From Myroides profundi (lineage in GTDB: Bacteria > Bacteroidota > Bacteroidia > Flavobacteriales > Flavobacteriaceae), in the NCBI RefSeq assembly GCF_000833025.1, contig NZ_CP010817.1:310001-374000 (forward strand): DNA of 64,000 nt. Direction: 5' to 3'. Positions 1 to 9,146 of this stretch are shown here, one piece after another; positions within the stretch are counted from its first letter, which is position 1, and every line of letters begins with the position of its first letter. The notes beneath the pieces are model-generated. The model did no database searches, was not told where the DNA came from, and worked only from the letters and a program-made list of their open reading frames with translations. The translations under genes and the position numbers were made by a program.

Positions 1-334
1 TAAAGTTAGTATAAATAGCGAGATCAGAAGGGGGTAAGTCTAGGTTCTCTTTATCTACTCTGTATAGTCCAGAAGCGACTATCCCTAGTCCTAGTTTAGT
101 ATCTACAGAGTAGCTTGGCCCCCCTATGAATGAAAGGTCAAATTTACTCTGTGATTTATCTTTTTTAGCTTCTTCAAAATAAGAAACTACACGTTCAAAA
201 AATTTCTTTTTAGCTGCCGTGCTATCCCGTTGTTCTTCATTAGAGATTACATCTGCACTTTGTTGTGCAAAAGATACGGTGTTCGTTATCAGTGTGATAA
301 CGAATATTGTTGTTAGTAAGTATTTGTTTATCAT
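1..334 (-). CDS. Outer membrane protein, N-terminal part (BamA/TamA-like, truncated by window edge)
   Basis: The reading frame starts at an ATG at 334 and runs off the left edge, giving 111 residues. It opens with a clear signal peptide (MINKYLLTTIFVITLITNTVSFAQ), then a polar, charged stretch, then a segment around FIGGPSYSVDTKLGLGIVASGLYR. That segment resembles the start of the beta-barrel in surface-antigen (D15/BamA-like) outer-membrane proteins of Bacteroidota. The predicted location is the outer membrane. The family call rests on this short segment and on recall, so it is tentative; the C-terminal barrel lies outside the window. Transcription is away from the window. The gap to the next gene (458) carries no terminator I can recognise. 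Confidence 0.6.
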   Translation of the reverse strand, partial: MINKYLLTTIFVITLITNTVSFAQQSADVISNEEQRDSTAAKKKFFERVVSYFEEAKKDKSQSKFDLSFIGGPSYSVDTKLGLGIVASGLYRVDKENLDLPPSDLAIYTNF

Positions 335-457
335 AAAATAATTTAAGCTTGCAAATTTACGCAATTTCTAGGTCTTTGAATCTCGTAAAGTCCTAAATTA
401 AAATGATACAAAACGTTTCTTAACTAACTTTTAGAAAGTTTATAAAACATTTAGGTT

Positions 458-1648
458 TTAGCTTTTGCTAACGACTAATAGTTGTGCAAATACTATTACT
501 AAAGAAAGTATTAATATAAAACCGATAATGAAATATTGTAACAACGAAATTTTGATTTTGTGAAATCTCATTGCCTTTAAATATAGTACCACAGGAATGA
601 CTAATGCAAGTATAACACCTGCTATCGCTGCATATCCTAATGCCAAGATAAAACCTTCTGGATAGAAGAGTGCAAATAGTAGTGGCGGTATGAATGTACA
701 GATAGCAGCTAGAGGCTTGATTAATTTTTTTGACTTATTTTTAAACAAATCTTTATAGTAATCTAATAATCCAATACTTACTCCTAAGAAAGAGGTACCT
801 AATGCTGCTGCTGCAAAGAAACTAAATAAAGTCTCTATATACGTAGAGTGCGACAACTCTCGTATACTAAGTAATAACCCTTTTACCTCAGAGTGTTCTT
901 GCAATATCTGCATAAAGACAGTTTGATCTAAAGTTCCTAATATAACGATCTGCCAAACTAAATAAATCACTAAGGGTAGTAAGCTTCCTAGTATAAAGGC
1001 TCTTTTTAATTGTTTCTTATTCCCCTCTAGATAATCAACGATACTAGGGATACTTCCATGAAAACCAAAAGAGGTGAATATCGCAGGGATAGACATAATC
1101 ACTAGACCTTGTGATAAGGGCATGTGAAGTAGATTTGCTCCTTCTATCAGAGGAGTCATAACGATCACTAATAGTGCTAAGAAGATAAGCTTACCTGTAA
1201 AAAGAATACGAGTAAACCAATCTACCCATCTCGTCCCAATAATCACAATAGTACTGAATATAGCTGAGAAGATAAGCACAGCTAAGCGGTCGTCTAGATT
1301 AGTGTCTAGTAGGAGGTCTATATTCGTCTTTAGGATTGTCCCTCCGCCAGACATATATGCAGCTGTTAGCCCATAGATTAGGAACATAAGACTTAGCCCT
1401 GCTATTCTGTTCACAGTGAATCCTGCATACTTTCTAGTCAAGGTATCAAAGCCATCTTTAGGACTATTAAAATCATAAATACGAACCATCAATAATGCAG
1501 TATAACACATCGCAAACCAAATGATAAATAACAGTAATGTAGCTCCTATAAAGCCTACTCCTGCTGATGTGATAGGCATAGCTAACATTCCTCCGCCGAT
1601 AGAAGAACCCGCTATGATTAATATACTACCTAATAGTCTGCTATTCAT
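458..1648 (-). CDS. Aromatic amino acid permease (TyrP/Mtr, HAAAP family)
   Basis: This 396-residue integral membrane protein has about eleven hydrophobic segments. The N-terminal glycine-rich motif GSILIIAGSSIGGGMLAMP is typical of the hydroxy/aromatic amino acid permease family (TyrP, Mtr, TnaB), which imports tyrosine or tryptophan by proton symport across the inner membrane. I start it at the ATG at 1648 (MNSRLLGS), because the longer in-frame extension adds a non-membrane stretch atypical of the family and no promoter lies further upstream. Length fits the family (about 400 residues). It appears monocistronic. Substrate specificity (Tyr versus Trp) cannot be settled from sequence. Confidence 0.85.
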   Translation of the reverse strand: MNSRLLGSILIIAGSSIGGGMLAMPITSAGVGFIGATLLLFIIWFAMCYTALLMVRIYDFNSPKDGFDTLTRKYAGFTVNRIAGLSLMFLIYGLTAAYMSGGGTILKTNIDLLLDTNLDDRLAVLIFSAIFSTIVIIGTRWVDWFTRILFTGKLIFLALLVIVMTPLIEGANLLHMPLSQGLVIMSIPAIFTSFGFHGSIPSIVDYLEGNKKQLKRAFILGSLLPLVIYLVWQIVILGTLDQTVFMQILQEHSEVKGLLLSIRELSHSTYIETLFSFFAAAALGTSFLGVSIGLLDYYKDLFKNKSKKLIKPLAAICTFIPPLLFALFYPEGFILALGYAAIAGVILALVIPVVLYLKAMRFHKIKISLLQYFIIGFILILSLVIVFAQLLVVSKS

Positions 1649-2215
1649 TATTAATGATTTTTTATGAAAAACAAAGGTAACAAAACACAAACAATAATTT
1701 TTGGTTTAGGCTGAACACATTTGTACAGTTAGAGGTATGAGGGGTAAACAGGAACTGTACAGCTATAGTAGGACGAGACAACTTTTTAGGCAGTGGTCGC
1801 ATAGTGATCGGCTAGTGATGGCATAATGGTCGCATAGTTTTGACCAGTTTTAATGCGATCACTATGGGATCAAATGCCCATATCCATAGTATAAGTAGAA
1901 GGAATGTGTAGTTGTGGTAATGTATGTATTGGTTCTTTTGTTAACAAAAGACTTTATTGATTTATGATAAGTAAGGTGTAGGGTAGAGGCGAAAAAATTG
2001 TTCTGAATAAGATTCATAAAAGGATTTGGAATGTATTAGAATGCTCTGATAAATAGCGTCATTAATTCTTTTAATGCGATTTTATTATGTTTTTTATAGC
2101 TCATCTTTTGACAATTTATAGCGCTGAAGTATGATGAATACAAGAGAATTACAAAATAAAATTGTCAAATAAAAAAGGACTAATGTAAACTTATCATTAA
2201 ATATAGTCTCTTTAA
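1649..2215. other. Intergenic region with two inverted repeats
   Basis: No convincing gene lies here. Between 1794 and 1866 the 12-mer TGGTCGCATAGT occurs twice in direct orientation, and CATAGTGATCG (1800-1810) faces its exact complement CGATCACTATG (1856-1866). A second perfect 11-bp inverted repeat, TTTGACAATTT (2107-2117) and AAATTGTCAAA (2159-2169), lies about 80 bases upstream of the next gene and could be an operator pair for the metal-uptake-like cluster downstream. Confidence 0.5.
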
Positions 2216-2247
2216 TTGTTAATATGTTTCATTCTTGTTTATATTTG
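2216..2247 (+). promoter_or_regulatory. Bacteroidota-type promoter abutting the start codon
   Basis: TTG at 2216-2218 and TATATTTG at 2240-2247 match the Bacteroidota -33/-7 elements (TTTG / TAnnTTTG) with a 21-bp spacer. The ATG of the next gene is at 2252, so transcription would begin at or within a few bases of the start codon. Confidence 0.55.
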
Positions 2248-2251
2248 CATC

Positions 2252-2626
2252 ATGCAAAGAAAGAAAAACATAGCAAGAATTCTATTGGTGGTATCCGTTC
2301 TGTTTACCATTGTCTTTCAATTTGTGCATAGTTATGAGCATTTAGTATCTACAGTTCGCTATGAGAGAGAACATAGTACACATGCTCACTTTAATGAAAA
2401 GAGAAGTGATTCTACAGAGCAGTTAACTTTTAAAGAGGTTCATGATCAGTTAGATCAGTGTTTTGCTTGTGATACTATTTTGAATCAAGCTATTTTGTCA
2501 GAATTTTTCTCATTTGATTTTTCACAGTTTAAGGTGATTAAAGAGGTACAAGACTTCGTATCTCTAAGAGTAATACCTCTTTCACAAATATACTTTTCGC
2601 TCAGGGCTCCCCCTGTATTGGCATAA
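2252..2626 (+). CDS. Small membrane-anchored His/Cys protein, first gene of candidate metal-uptake cluster
   Basis: A 124-residue protein of unknown function. Residues 7-25 form one hydrophobic segment (signal peptide or anchor), followed by likely metal ligands: H26 and H30 (HSYEH), H41, H44, H46, H64 and a C70-x-x-C73 pair. It ends with LRAPP (118-122). The gene after the TonB receptor (5067-5399) has the same plan: hydrophobic N-terminus, scattered His, a Cys, and a terminal RGPP. I chose the ATG at 2252 because the upstream TTG at 2216 would lie inside the promoter. Residues and position suggest a periplasmic accessory protein in metal handling; that is inference, and no characterised family is recognised. 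Confidence 0.6.
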   Translation: MQRKKNIARILLVVSVLFTIVFQFVHSYEHLVSTVRYEREHSTHAHFNEKRSDSTEQLTFKEVHDQLDQCFACDTILNQAILSEFFSFDFSQFKVIKEVQDFVSLRVIPLSQIYFSLRAPPVLA

Positions 2627-2700
2627 ATTATTTAGAATAATCTCATACAGTGCTGTATAGAGGTTAGTTATTTATGTACAATTAAAATATTAGAGAATTA

Positions 2701-5067
2701 ATGAGAATTTTTATTCTTGTACTTTCGCTAATGGCTACTATTGGTGCTTATGCACAGCAGTTTACTGTTGCGGGTAAGGTATCAGATATGTATGGTGTAG
2801 CTTTAGTAGGGAGTACGATACAATTAGGGGATCAAGTTTCTGTAGCGGATCTTAATGGACAATTTATATTCAAGTCTGTTAAGGAAGGTAAGGTTGATTT
2901 TCAGATACAGTTTATTGGATATCAGAGCATTCGTCAGGAGCTAAATGTGACTAAAGACTTGACACTAGATTTTCATCTTAAGGAAGATAATACTGTCCTA
3001 GACCAGGTGGTAGTCTCTTCTAAAGGAGTCCAAACGATCAAGAATACAGAAAAAATAAGCAACCAAAAGTTAGTTGAGAATTTCTCAGGTTCATTGGCTA
3101 AGACATTAGAGAATGTTCCTGGAGTGAATGCGATGGTGATTGGTGCTGGTGCGTCTAAACCTGTTATAAGAGGGTTAGGCTTTAACCGTGTGGCGGTAGC
3201 TGAGAATGGAGCTAAACAAGAAGGACAACAATGGGGTGCTGATCACGGTCTGGAGATCGATGCTTTTAGTACAGAAGAGGTAGAGGTGATTAAAGGTGTA
3301 GGAGCTATCGAGTACGGGAGTGATGCTATCGGTGGTGTAATTAAGATTAATAATGAGAAGGTACCTGAGGTACACTCTTTTAATGGTAGTGCTACCATCT
3401 TTGGTAAGACTGTGAATGACTCTTATGGTGCTTCTTTACAAATCAAAGCTAGAGAAGATAAGTTCTTCTTTAAGTTTAAAGCTACTGCTCAGGACTATGG
3501 TGACTATAGAGTACCTACAGATCAGATCTATTACCTAAATACGAATATTCCTATTTATGGAAGACGTATGAAGAATACAGCTGGTAAGAATACAGCCTTA
3601 TATGGACAGATCGGGTATGTAAATGGTAAGGTGAAGAATATTCTAAGTGTGAGTAATGTGTACGATAAGAGTGGGTTTTTCCCTGGAGCACATGGTCTTC
3701 CTAGTATTGCCGCTGTAGCAGATGATGGAAATCATCGTAATATAGAGTTGCCTAACCAAAGTGTAAATCACTTTAAGGTTACGAATAACTTTAGTTATGA
3801 GTTAACTGAGAACAGCAAATTTAATGTTCTACTGTCATTTCAGAATAATAAGAGACAGGAGAATAGTCTTTTTCACTCACACTTTGATAATCAAGAGGCA
3901 CCAAGTGTAAACCCTAATCTAGAATTAGAGTTTAATTTAAATACATTTGATGTCGCTGCTAAGTATGAGTATTTGTCTCCCAATAATCATAAAAGTACAA
4001 TAGGTGTTCAATATACCTATCAAAATAATACAATAGCAGGGTATGGTTTCTTATTGCCAAAGTTTAATCGCTTTGGTATAGGGGCATTTGCTACACATGA
4101 GCATTTTGTTACAGATCGTTTTACATGGGAGGCTGGAGTACGTGCTGATTATGCAGAGATTCATATTAAGCCTTTCTATGATAATGTATTGTATGATTAT
4201 TTAAGAGATAATGGTCACTCACATAGTTTTGCCGCAGATTATGCACAGCGTAGTCATAAGACAGATAAAGACTTCACTAGCTTTAATGCAATGATAGGGG
4301 CTAAGTTTGATTATACAGATAAGATTAAGTTAGCTGCTACTTTTGGTACTAATTTTAGATTCCCTACAGCTATAGAGATGGCTTCTAATGGAGTACACCA
4401 TGGTGCTTTCAGACATGAGAAAGGTAACCCTAATCTGAAACCAGAGCAAGGAGTTGCTTTTGATTTAAGAGCTAGTTATACAAGTGAGAATTTTAATACG
4501 TCTATTAGCCCTTATGCATATTTCTTTTCAAATTATATATTCTTAAGACCTTCGGGTAAGTTCTCTGTTTTACCAGATAGTGGACAAATTTATGAATATT
4601 CACAGTCACAAGCTTTTATTTCTGGATTTGAGTGGAAAGTAGAACAAAGGTTCTTACAGAGTTTCGTAGCAGAGGGTGTTTTTGAATATATTTATAATCG
4701 TCAGATAGCTAACGGTAAGAAAGGAAATTATCCTCTACCATTTTCTCCACCAATGAACTTCTTTGGTCAGCTGAAATATGAGTTTAATAATTGGAAAGCC
4801 TTTACAGAATCTGAATTATTTGTGAATGGTAAATGGTTTGCTAAACAAGAACGTATAGCTCAAGGAGAGTCTATCACCCCAAGTTCTTTTAGTTTAGGAG
4901 CAGGTTTTACTTCTACTATCAAAATCGGAAAGGTAGCAGCAAGAACAAGTCTATTAGCAACGAATATATTAGATCGCAAGATTCTTAATCACATGAGTTT
5001 CTATAGACCACTTGAGATACCAGAACTAGGTCGTTCAATTCAATTAATGATTCAAGTGCCATTCTAA
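2701..5067 (+). CDS. TonB-dependent receptor, candidate metal (zinc) receptor
   Basis: This 788-residue outer-membrane receptor has a signal peptide ending around residue 19 (GAYAQQ), then a carboxypeptidase-regulatory-like beta domain (about 20-105, VAGKVSDMYGVALVGSTIQLGD). A plug domain follows (about 110-230; ENVPGVNAMVIGAGASKPVIRG, with the AIGGVI motif), then a 22-strand type barrel to the C-terminal PF. Several loops are His-rich: FHSHFDNQE, NGHSHSF with RSHKTDK, and HHGAFRH. Such loops are typical of zinc receptors like ZnuD, and the downstream lipoprotein is also His-rich, so a Zn(II) or related metal substrate is my inference. Its stop overlaps the next start by one base, so the cluster is an operon. 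Confidence 0.85.
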   Translation: MRIFILVLSLMATIGAYAQQFTVAGKVSDMYGVALVGSTIQLGDQVSVADLNGQFIFKSVKEGKVDFQIQFIGYQSIRQELNVTKDLTLDFHLKEDNTVLDQVVVSSKGVQTIKNTEKISNQKLVENFSGSLAKTLENVPGVNAMVIGAGASKPVIRGLGFNRVAVAENGAKQEGQQWGADHGLEIDAFSTEEVEVIKGVGAIEYGSDAIGGVIKINNEKVPEVHSFNGSATIFGKTVNDSYGASLQIKAREDKFFFKFKATAQDYGDYRVPTDQIYYLNTNIPIYGRRMKNTAGKNTALYGQIGYVNGKVKNILSVSNVYDKSGFFPGAHGLPSIAAVADDGNHRNIELPNQSVNHFKVTNNFSYELTENSKFNVLLSFQNNKRQENSLFHSHFDNQEAPSVNPNLELEFNLNTFDVAAKYEYLSPNNHKSTIGVQYTYQNNTIAGYGFLLPKFNRFGIGAFATHEHFVTDRFTWEAGVRADYAEIHIKPFYDNVLYDYLRDNGHSHSFAADYAQRSHKTDKDFTSFNAMIGAKFDYTDKIKLAATFGTNFRFPTAIEMASNGVHHGAFRHEKGNPNLKPEQGVAFDLRASYTSENFNTSISPYAYFFSNYIFLRPSGKFSVLPDSGQIYEYSQSQAFISGFEWKVEQRFLQSFVAEGVFEYIYNRQIANGKKGNYPLPFSPPMNFFGQLKYEFNNWKAFTESELFVNGKWFAKQERIAQGESITPSSFSLGAGFTSTIKIGKVAARTSLLATNILDRKILNHMSFYRPLEIPELGRSIQLMIQVPF

Positions 5068-5399
5068 TGAAGAACAAGAACATTCGTGTTCTGTGGTTGA
5101 CTTTGATGCTAGTGGTATTTATTATACCACATATTAGTAATGTTCTACACTTCGTAGTTGTAGAACATGAGTTTGGCAAGAGGTCATCTGATTTAGAGTA
5201 TGTCAATAGTAATACAATACATTTCTGTGAACAACATATATTCAAACTTTCTCCCTTAACAGCGATAGACTTATTTCGTTGGAATGTTTGGACACCCCAA
5301 GTTTACAGTTATGTTATGGATCTGTATAAGATCAATAGCTTTGACACATTCTATAACTTTATCTATCAGAGAGGGCCTCCTATAGTTAAAGTAAGATAA
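5067..5399 (+). CDS. Small membrane-anchored His/Cys protein following the TonB receptor
   Basis: A 110-residue protein of unknown function whose ATG overlaps the receptor stop codon (TAATG), which implies translational coupling. Residues 8-21 are hydrophobic. Candidate metal ligands are H22, H28, H34, H52, C54 and H57 (IHFCEQH), and the protein ends with QRGPPIVKVR. Its layout matches the protein at 2252-2626, which ends LRAPP, although overall identity is low. Two such proteins flanking one receptor suggests they are paralogous accessory factors. No named family is recognised. Confidence 0.6.
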   Translation: MKNKNIRVLWLTLMLVVFIIPHISNVLHFVVVEHEFGKRSSDLEYVNSNTIHFCEQHIFKLSPLTAIDLFRWNVWTPQVYSYVMDLYKINSFDTFYNFIYQRGPPIVKVR

Positions 5400-5472
5400 C
5401 GCAAACACACACACGCAAACACACAATAAAATATTTGTCCCCACAAATTATTAATATCTAAAATAGAAAAAT

Positions 5473-6006
5473 ATGAAAACTATAATATATATCGCTTTTT
5501 ACTCAATCCTTAGCTCATTGTTTTTAACGTCTTGTACATCTGGTGATGATAATGTAGATACAGAACCACCAGTGATTATACTAAATGCTCCAGTAGAAGG
5601 AGCTAAATTAGAAGCAGGAAAAGATATCCATTTTGATATGGATCTTACTGATAATGTAGCTTTAGGAACTTACAATGTTGATATTCATGATAATTTTGAT
5701 GGACACACTCACGGTAAAGGAGTTAGTATTCAGAGTATAGAAGTTCGTCATGATGATCATGATCATGAAAATGATAGTAGAAAAGCATTTAAATTCAATC
5801 GTACATGGGATGATATTTTTGGTAAAAAGAATGACCATGTTCATCAACATGACATTGTTATTGATAAAGATGCTAAAAGAGGAAACTATCACTTCGTAGT
5901 GAAGGTAGTTGATAAAGCTGGTAACCAATCTATGGTGTTTAGAAATATCGAAATCGTTGATCCAGGTCAAGGAGACAGTGGTCATGACCACGATCATGCA
6001 CATTAA
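5473..6006 (+). CDS. His-rich DUF4625 lipoprotein
   Basis: A 177-residue lipoprotein with a type II signal and lipobox (LFLTSC, lipidated Cys21), so it should sit in the outer membrane or on the surface. The body fits the DUF4625 family: an Ig-like beta domain with EPPVIILNAPVEGA near the start and DKAGNQS near the end. Histidines cluster in HDDHDHEN, in DHVHQHD and in the C-terminal tail GHDHDHAH. The composition strongly suggests binding of zinc or a similar metal. It follows the receptor and small protein by 73 bases and likely belongs to the same operon. Confidence 0.8.
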   Translation: MKTIIYIAFYSILSSLFLTSCTSGDDNVDTEPPVIILNAPVEGAKLEAGKDIHFDMDLTDNVALGTYNVDIHDNFDGHTHGKGVSIQSIEVRHDDHDHENDSRKAFKFNRTWDDIFGKKNDHVHQHDIVIDKDAKRGNYHFVVKVVDKAGNQSMVFRNIEIVDPGQGDSGHDHDHAH

Positions 6007-6125
6007 TAATAGGAAATAATGTTAATATATAGAGAGTAAGGGGGATTCCTCCTTGCTCTTTATTTTTTTATGGATATATTTACTAACTTATTATTTTAAG
6101 AAAACAATAACTAACTTAAACATTT

Positions 6126-8246
6126 ATGAGAAAAACACTTATGACTTTACTAGTTGCTACAATCATAGTTTCTTGTAAGCAAGGAGCTACAGAAGAAGCA
6201 AATGTAGAACTAAAGTACCCAGACACGAAAAAAGGTGAGGTAGTAGATACTTACTTCGGTGTAGAAGTAGCTGACCCATATAGATGGTTAGAAGATGATA
6301 GATCAGAAGAAACTGCTGCTTGGGTAAAAGCAGAGAACCAAGTTACTTTTGATTATTTAGCTCAGATTCCTTTTAGAGATGACCTAAAGAAACAAATGGA
6401 AGAGGCATGGAACTATGAGAAGATCGGTGCTCCATTTAAAGAAGGTAAATACACTTATTTCTTTAAAAATGACGGGTTACAGAATCAGTCTATTTTATAC
6501 CGCAAAGATGAAGCTGGTAAAGAAGAAGTATTCTTAGATCCTAATACATTCTCTAAAGATGGTACTACATCATTAGGAAGTGTTGATTTCTCTGAGGATG
6601 GTTCTAAAGTAGCTTACGCTATCTCTGAAGGTGGAAGTGACTGGAGAAAGATTATCGTGCTAGATGCAGAAACAAAGCAAGTGATAGGGGATACATTAGT
6701 AGATGTGAAGTTTAGTGGTGTTTCTTGGTTTGGTAATGAAGGGTTCTATTACTCTAGTTATGATAAACCAACAGGTAGTGAATTATCTGCAAAGACAGAT
6801 CAACATAAATTATATTACCACAAACTAGGTACAGCTCAGAAAGAGGATGCTCTAATCTTCGGTAAAGATCAGAAGAGACGTTACGTAGGTGGAGGAGTGA
6901 CGAGTGATAATAAATATTTAATTATTACGGCTGCTAATTCTACTTATGGAAACGAGCTTTATGTGAAAGATTTGACTGTAGCGAATAGCCCTATAGTTAC
7001 TGTAGTAAATAACTTCGACAGTAGTAATGGAGTATTAGATAGTAAAGATGGTAAATTATATATCGTAACAGATTATAAAGCACCTAACACAAGAGTAGTA
7101 ACTGTAGATGCTAAGAATCCAGGACAAGCGAATTGGGTTGACTTTATCGCAGAGACAAAGAATGTATTGACACCTTCAACAGGAGCTGGATATATCTTCG
7201 CTAACTACTTAAAAGATGCTGTAGCGTATGTAGAGCAATATGACTATACAGGTAAGAAAGTGAGAGTAGTAGAATTACCAGGAGTTGGAACTGTTGGTGG
7301 TTTTGGTGGTAAAAAATCAGATACTACATTATACTATTCTTTCACGAACTATATCACTGCAGGAAGTATCTATGCTTTCAATCCAGTAGATGGTACGTCT
7401 AAAGTATATGAGCAACCTAAAGTGAAGTTTGACTCTTCTCAATATGAGTCTAAACAAGTATTCTATACTTCTAAAGACGGAACTAAAGTACCGATGATCA
7501 TTACACATAAAAAAGGTCTTAAGTTAGATGGTAAGAATCCTACTATGCTATATGCTTACGGAGGGTTTAATATTAGCTTGACTCCTTCATTTAGCATTGC
7601 TAATGCTATTTGGTTAGAGAATGGTGGTGTATATGCTGTACCAAACCTTAGAGGTGGTGGAGAGTATGGTAAAGAATGGCACGTAGCAGGTACGCAATTA
7701 CAAAAACAAAATGTATTTGATGACTTTATCGCTGCAGGTCAGTACTTAATTGACAATAAATATACTTCATCTGATTTCTTAGCTATTAAAGGTGGATCTA
7801 ATGGAGGGTTATTAGTAGGTGCTACTATGACTCAACGTCCTGATCTTATGAAAGTAGCTTTACCAGCAGTAGGAGTATTAGATATGTTGCGTTACCACAC
7901 TTTCACAGCAGGTGCAGGATGGGCATATGACTATGGTACTTCAGAAGATAGCAAAGAGATGTTCGAATACTTAAAAGGATATTCTCCTCTACACAATGTG
8001 AAAGCTGTAGCATACCCTGCTACAATGGTAACAACAGGTGACCATGATGATAGAGTAGTACCAGCACACAGCTTTAAGTTTGCAGCTGAGTTACAAGCTA
8101 AAAATACAGGTAATAATCCAATGTTAATTCGTATTGAAACGAATGCAGGACATGGTGCAGGTAAATCTATTGCTCAACAAATACAAGAGCACGTAGACTT
8201 ACAAGCATTTACATTATACAATATGGGTATCAAGAAACTGAAATAG
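6126..8246 (+). CDS. Prolyl oligopeptidase family serine peptidase (S9A), lipoprotein
   Basis: A 706-residue enzyme that hydrolyses peptides, classically after proline. An N-terminal lipobox (IIVSC, Cys17) suggests export and membrane tethering. Residues about 30-430 form the N-terminal segment and seven-bladed propeller ([14 protein letters not shown] is the family start). The C-terminal alpha/beta hydrolase carries the catalytic triad: Ser558 in GGSNGGL, Asp641 in GDHDDRVVP and His676 in NAGHGAG. Length is standard for S9A. It lies 119 bases after the metal cluster and probably has its own promoter. A strong terminator follows. Confidence 0.93.
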   Translation: MRKTLMTLLVATIIVSCKQGATEEANVELKYPDTKKGEVVDTYFGVEVADPYRWLEDDRSEETAAWVKAENQVTFDYLAQIPFRDDLKKQMEEAWNYEKIGAPFKEGKYTYFFKNDGLQNQSILYRKDEAGKEEVFLDPNTFSKDGTTSLGSVDFSEDGSKVAYAISEGGSDWRKIIVLDAETKQVIGDTLVDVKFSGVSWFGNEGFYYSSYDKPTGSELSAKTDQHKLYYHKLGTAQKEDALIFGKDQKRRYVGGGVTSDNKYLIITAANSTYGNELYVKDLTVANSPIVTVVNNFDSSNGVLDSKDGKLYIVTDYKAPNTRVVTVDAKNPGQANWVDFIAETKNVLTPSTGAGYIFANYLKDAVAYVEQYDYTGKKVRVVELPGVGTVGGFGGKKSDTTLYYSFTNYITAGSIYAFNPVDGTSKVYEQPKVKFDSSQYESKQVFYTSKDGTKVPMIITHKKGLKLDGKNPTMLYAYGGFNISLTPSFSIANAIWLENGGVYAVPNLRGGGEYGKEWHVAGTQLQKQNVFDDFIAAGQYLIDNKYTSSDFLAIKGGSNGGLLVGATMTQRPDLMKVALPAVGVLDMLRYHTFTAGAGWAYDYGTSEDSKEMFEYLKGYSPLHNVKAVAYPATMVTTGDHDDRVVPAHSFKFAAELQAKNTGNNPMLIRIETNAGHGAGKSIAQQIQEHVDLQAFTLYNMGIKKLK

Positions 8247-8270
8247 GAAACAACAGTTTTTAAGTCCAAT

Positions 8271-8302
8271 AAAGGCGAGTCAATATTTTGACTCGCCTTT
8301 TT
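8271..8302. terminator. Bidirectional Rho-independent terminator
   Basis: A perfect 12-bp stem, AAAGGCGAGTCA / TGACTCGCCTTT (8271-8282 and 8289-8300), followed by T on the plus strand and A upstream. It separates the convergent prolyl oligopeptidase and SDR genes and can serve both. Confidence 0.9.
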
Positions 8303-8320
8303 AATTTATATCCTTTTTCT

Positions 8321-9076
8321 TTATGATGTTTTTATCTTTGGAAAACCTCCGTCTACACTTAGCTCTGTACCTACAATGAATGAAGCGGCATCAGAAGCTA
8401 AGAACATCACTGCCTCTGCTACTTCAGACGCTAGACCGAAGCGTTGTATTGGCACCTGTGGTGCGAAGGAAGTAGTGAATGAGTCTACTTGCTCTTTAGA
8501 TAAGTTAGATCGGTCGAAGTAGTTCGTTTGGATAGGGCCTGGCGATACAGCATTAACGCGTATTCCTCTACCGATTAATTCTGAGGCAAAGGTCTTAGTG
8601 AACGATTGTACAGCTGCTTTAGCAGCAGAATAGACACTAGAGTTTTGCATCCCTACTTCAGTGACGATAGAAGTGTTTAGCACGATAGCGCTATCACTAG
8701 ACATAAGGGGTAAGACCTGCTGTACAGTGAATAGAGTTCCCTTGACGATAGTATTGAACATCTCTTCATAGTGCGTCTCGTCTATTAGCTCTAGAGGAGC
8801 ATATTTACCAAAACCAGCATTGACAAACACAATGTCTAAACGAGAAGTGTAGTGACGTAACTCTTCACCTAGACGCATCAGGTCTACCATATTACCAGCA
8901 TCAGAGACGATACCTATAGCTTGATGACCTAGTTCTGCCACTGTACTGTCTACAGTATGTTTATTTCTACCTGTGATGATGACCTGTGCACCGTGTTGGA
9001 TAAATAAGAGTGCTGTTGCTTTACCGATACCACTAGTTCCACCAGTGATAAGCGCTATTTTACCTTTTAGTTTCAT
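8321..9076 (-). CDS. SDR family oxidoreductase
   Basis: A 251-residue classical short-chain dehydrogenase/reductase. The Rossmann cofactor motif TGGTSGIG is at residues 11-18 and NAG at 86-88. Catalytic residues are Ser136, Tyr149 and Lys153 (YSAAK), and the family C-terminal VDGGFPK is present. It should reduce or oxidise a carbonyl/alcohol with NAD(P)H in the cytoplasm. Arg37 in TGRN after the second strand hints at NADPH preference. The substrate is unknown. It is single, with its own promoter (9096-9126). Confidence 0.9.
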   Translation of the reverse strand: MKLKGKIALITGGTSGIGKATALLFIQHGAQVIITGRNKHTVDSTVAELGHQAIGIVSDAGNMVDLMRLGEELRHYTSRLDIVFVNAGFGKYAPLELIDETHYEEMFNTIVKGTLFTVQQVLPLMSSDSAIVLNTSIVTEVGMQNSSVYSAAKAAVQSFTKTFASELIGRGIRVNAVSPGPIQTNYFDRSNLSKEQVDSFTTSFAPQVPIQRFGLASEVAEAVMFLASDAASFIVGTELSVDGGFPKIKTS

Positions 9077-9095
9077 TTTACTGTATTTAGAAAAC

Positions 9096-9126
9096 CAAAA
9101 GTATCATGACTCTTACTTGCTCACAA
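9096..9126 (-). promoter_or_regulatory. Promoter of the SDR gene
   Basis: On the minus strand TACTTTTG (9103-9096) matches TAnnTTTG, with TTG (9126-9124) 20 bases upstream as the -33 element. It lies about 20 bases before the SDR start codon. Confidence 0.5.
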
Positions 9127-9146
9127 TCCGTTTCTTGCTACTCTGC

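Noticed and set aside
3175..3375. Reading frame antisense to the TonB receptor
   Set aside because: It is a shadow of the receptor gene with no family signature; the many similar frames antisense to metH, dnaE, metY and others were dropped for the same reason.
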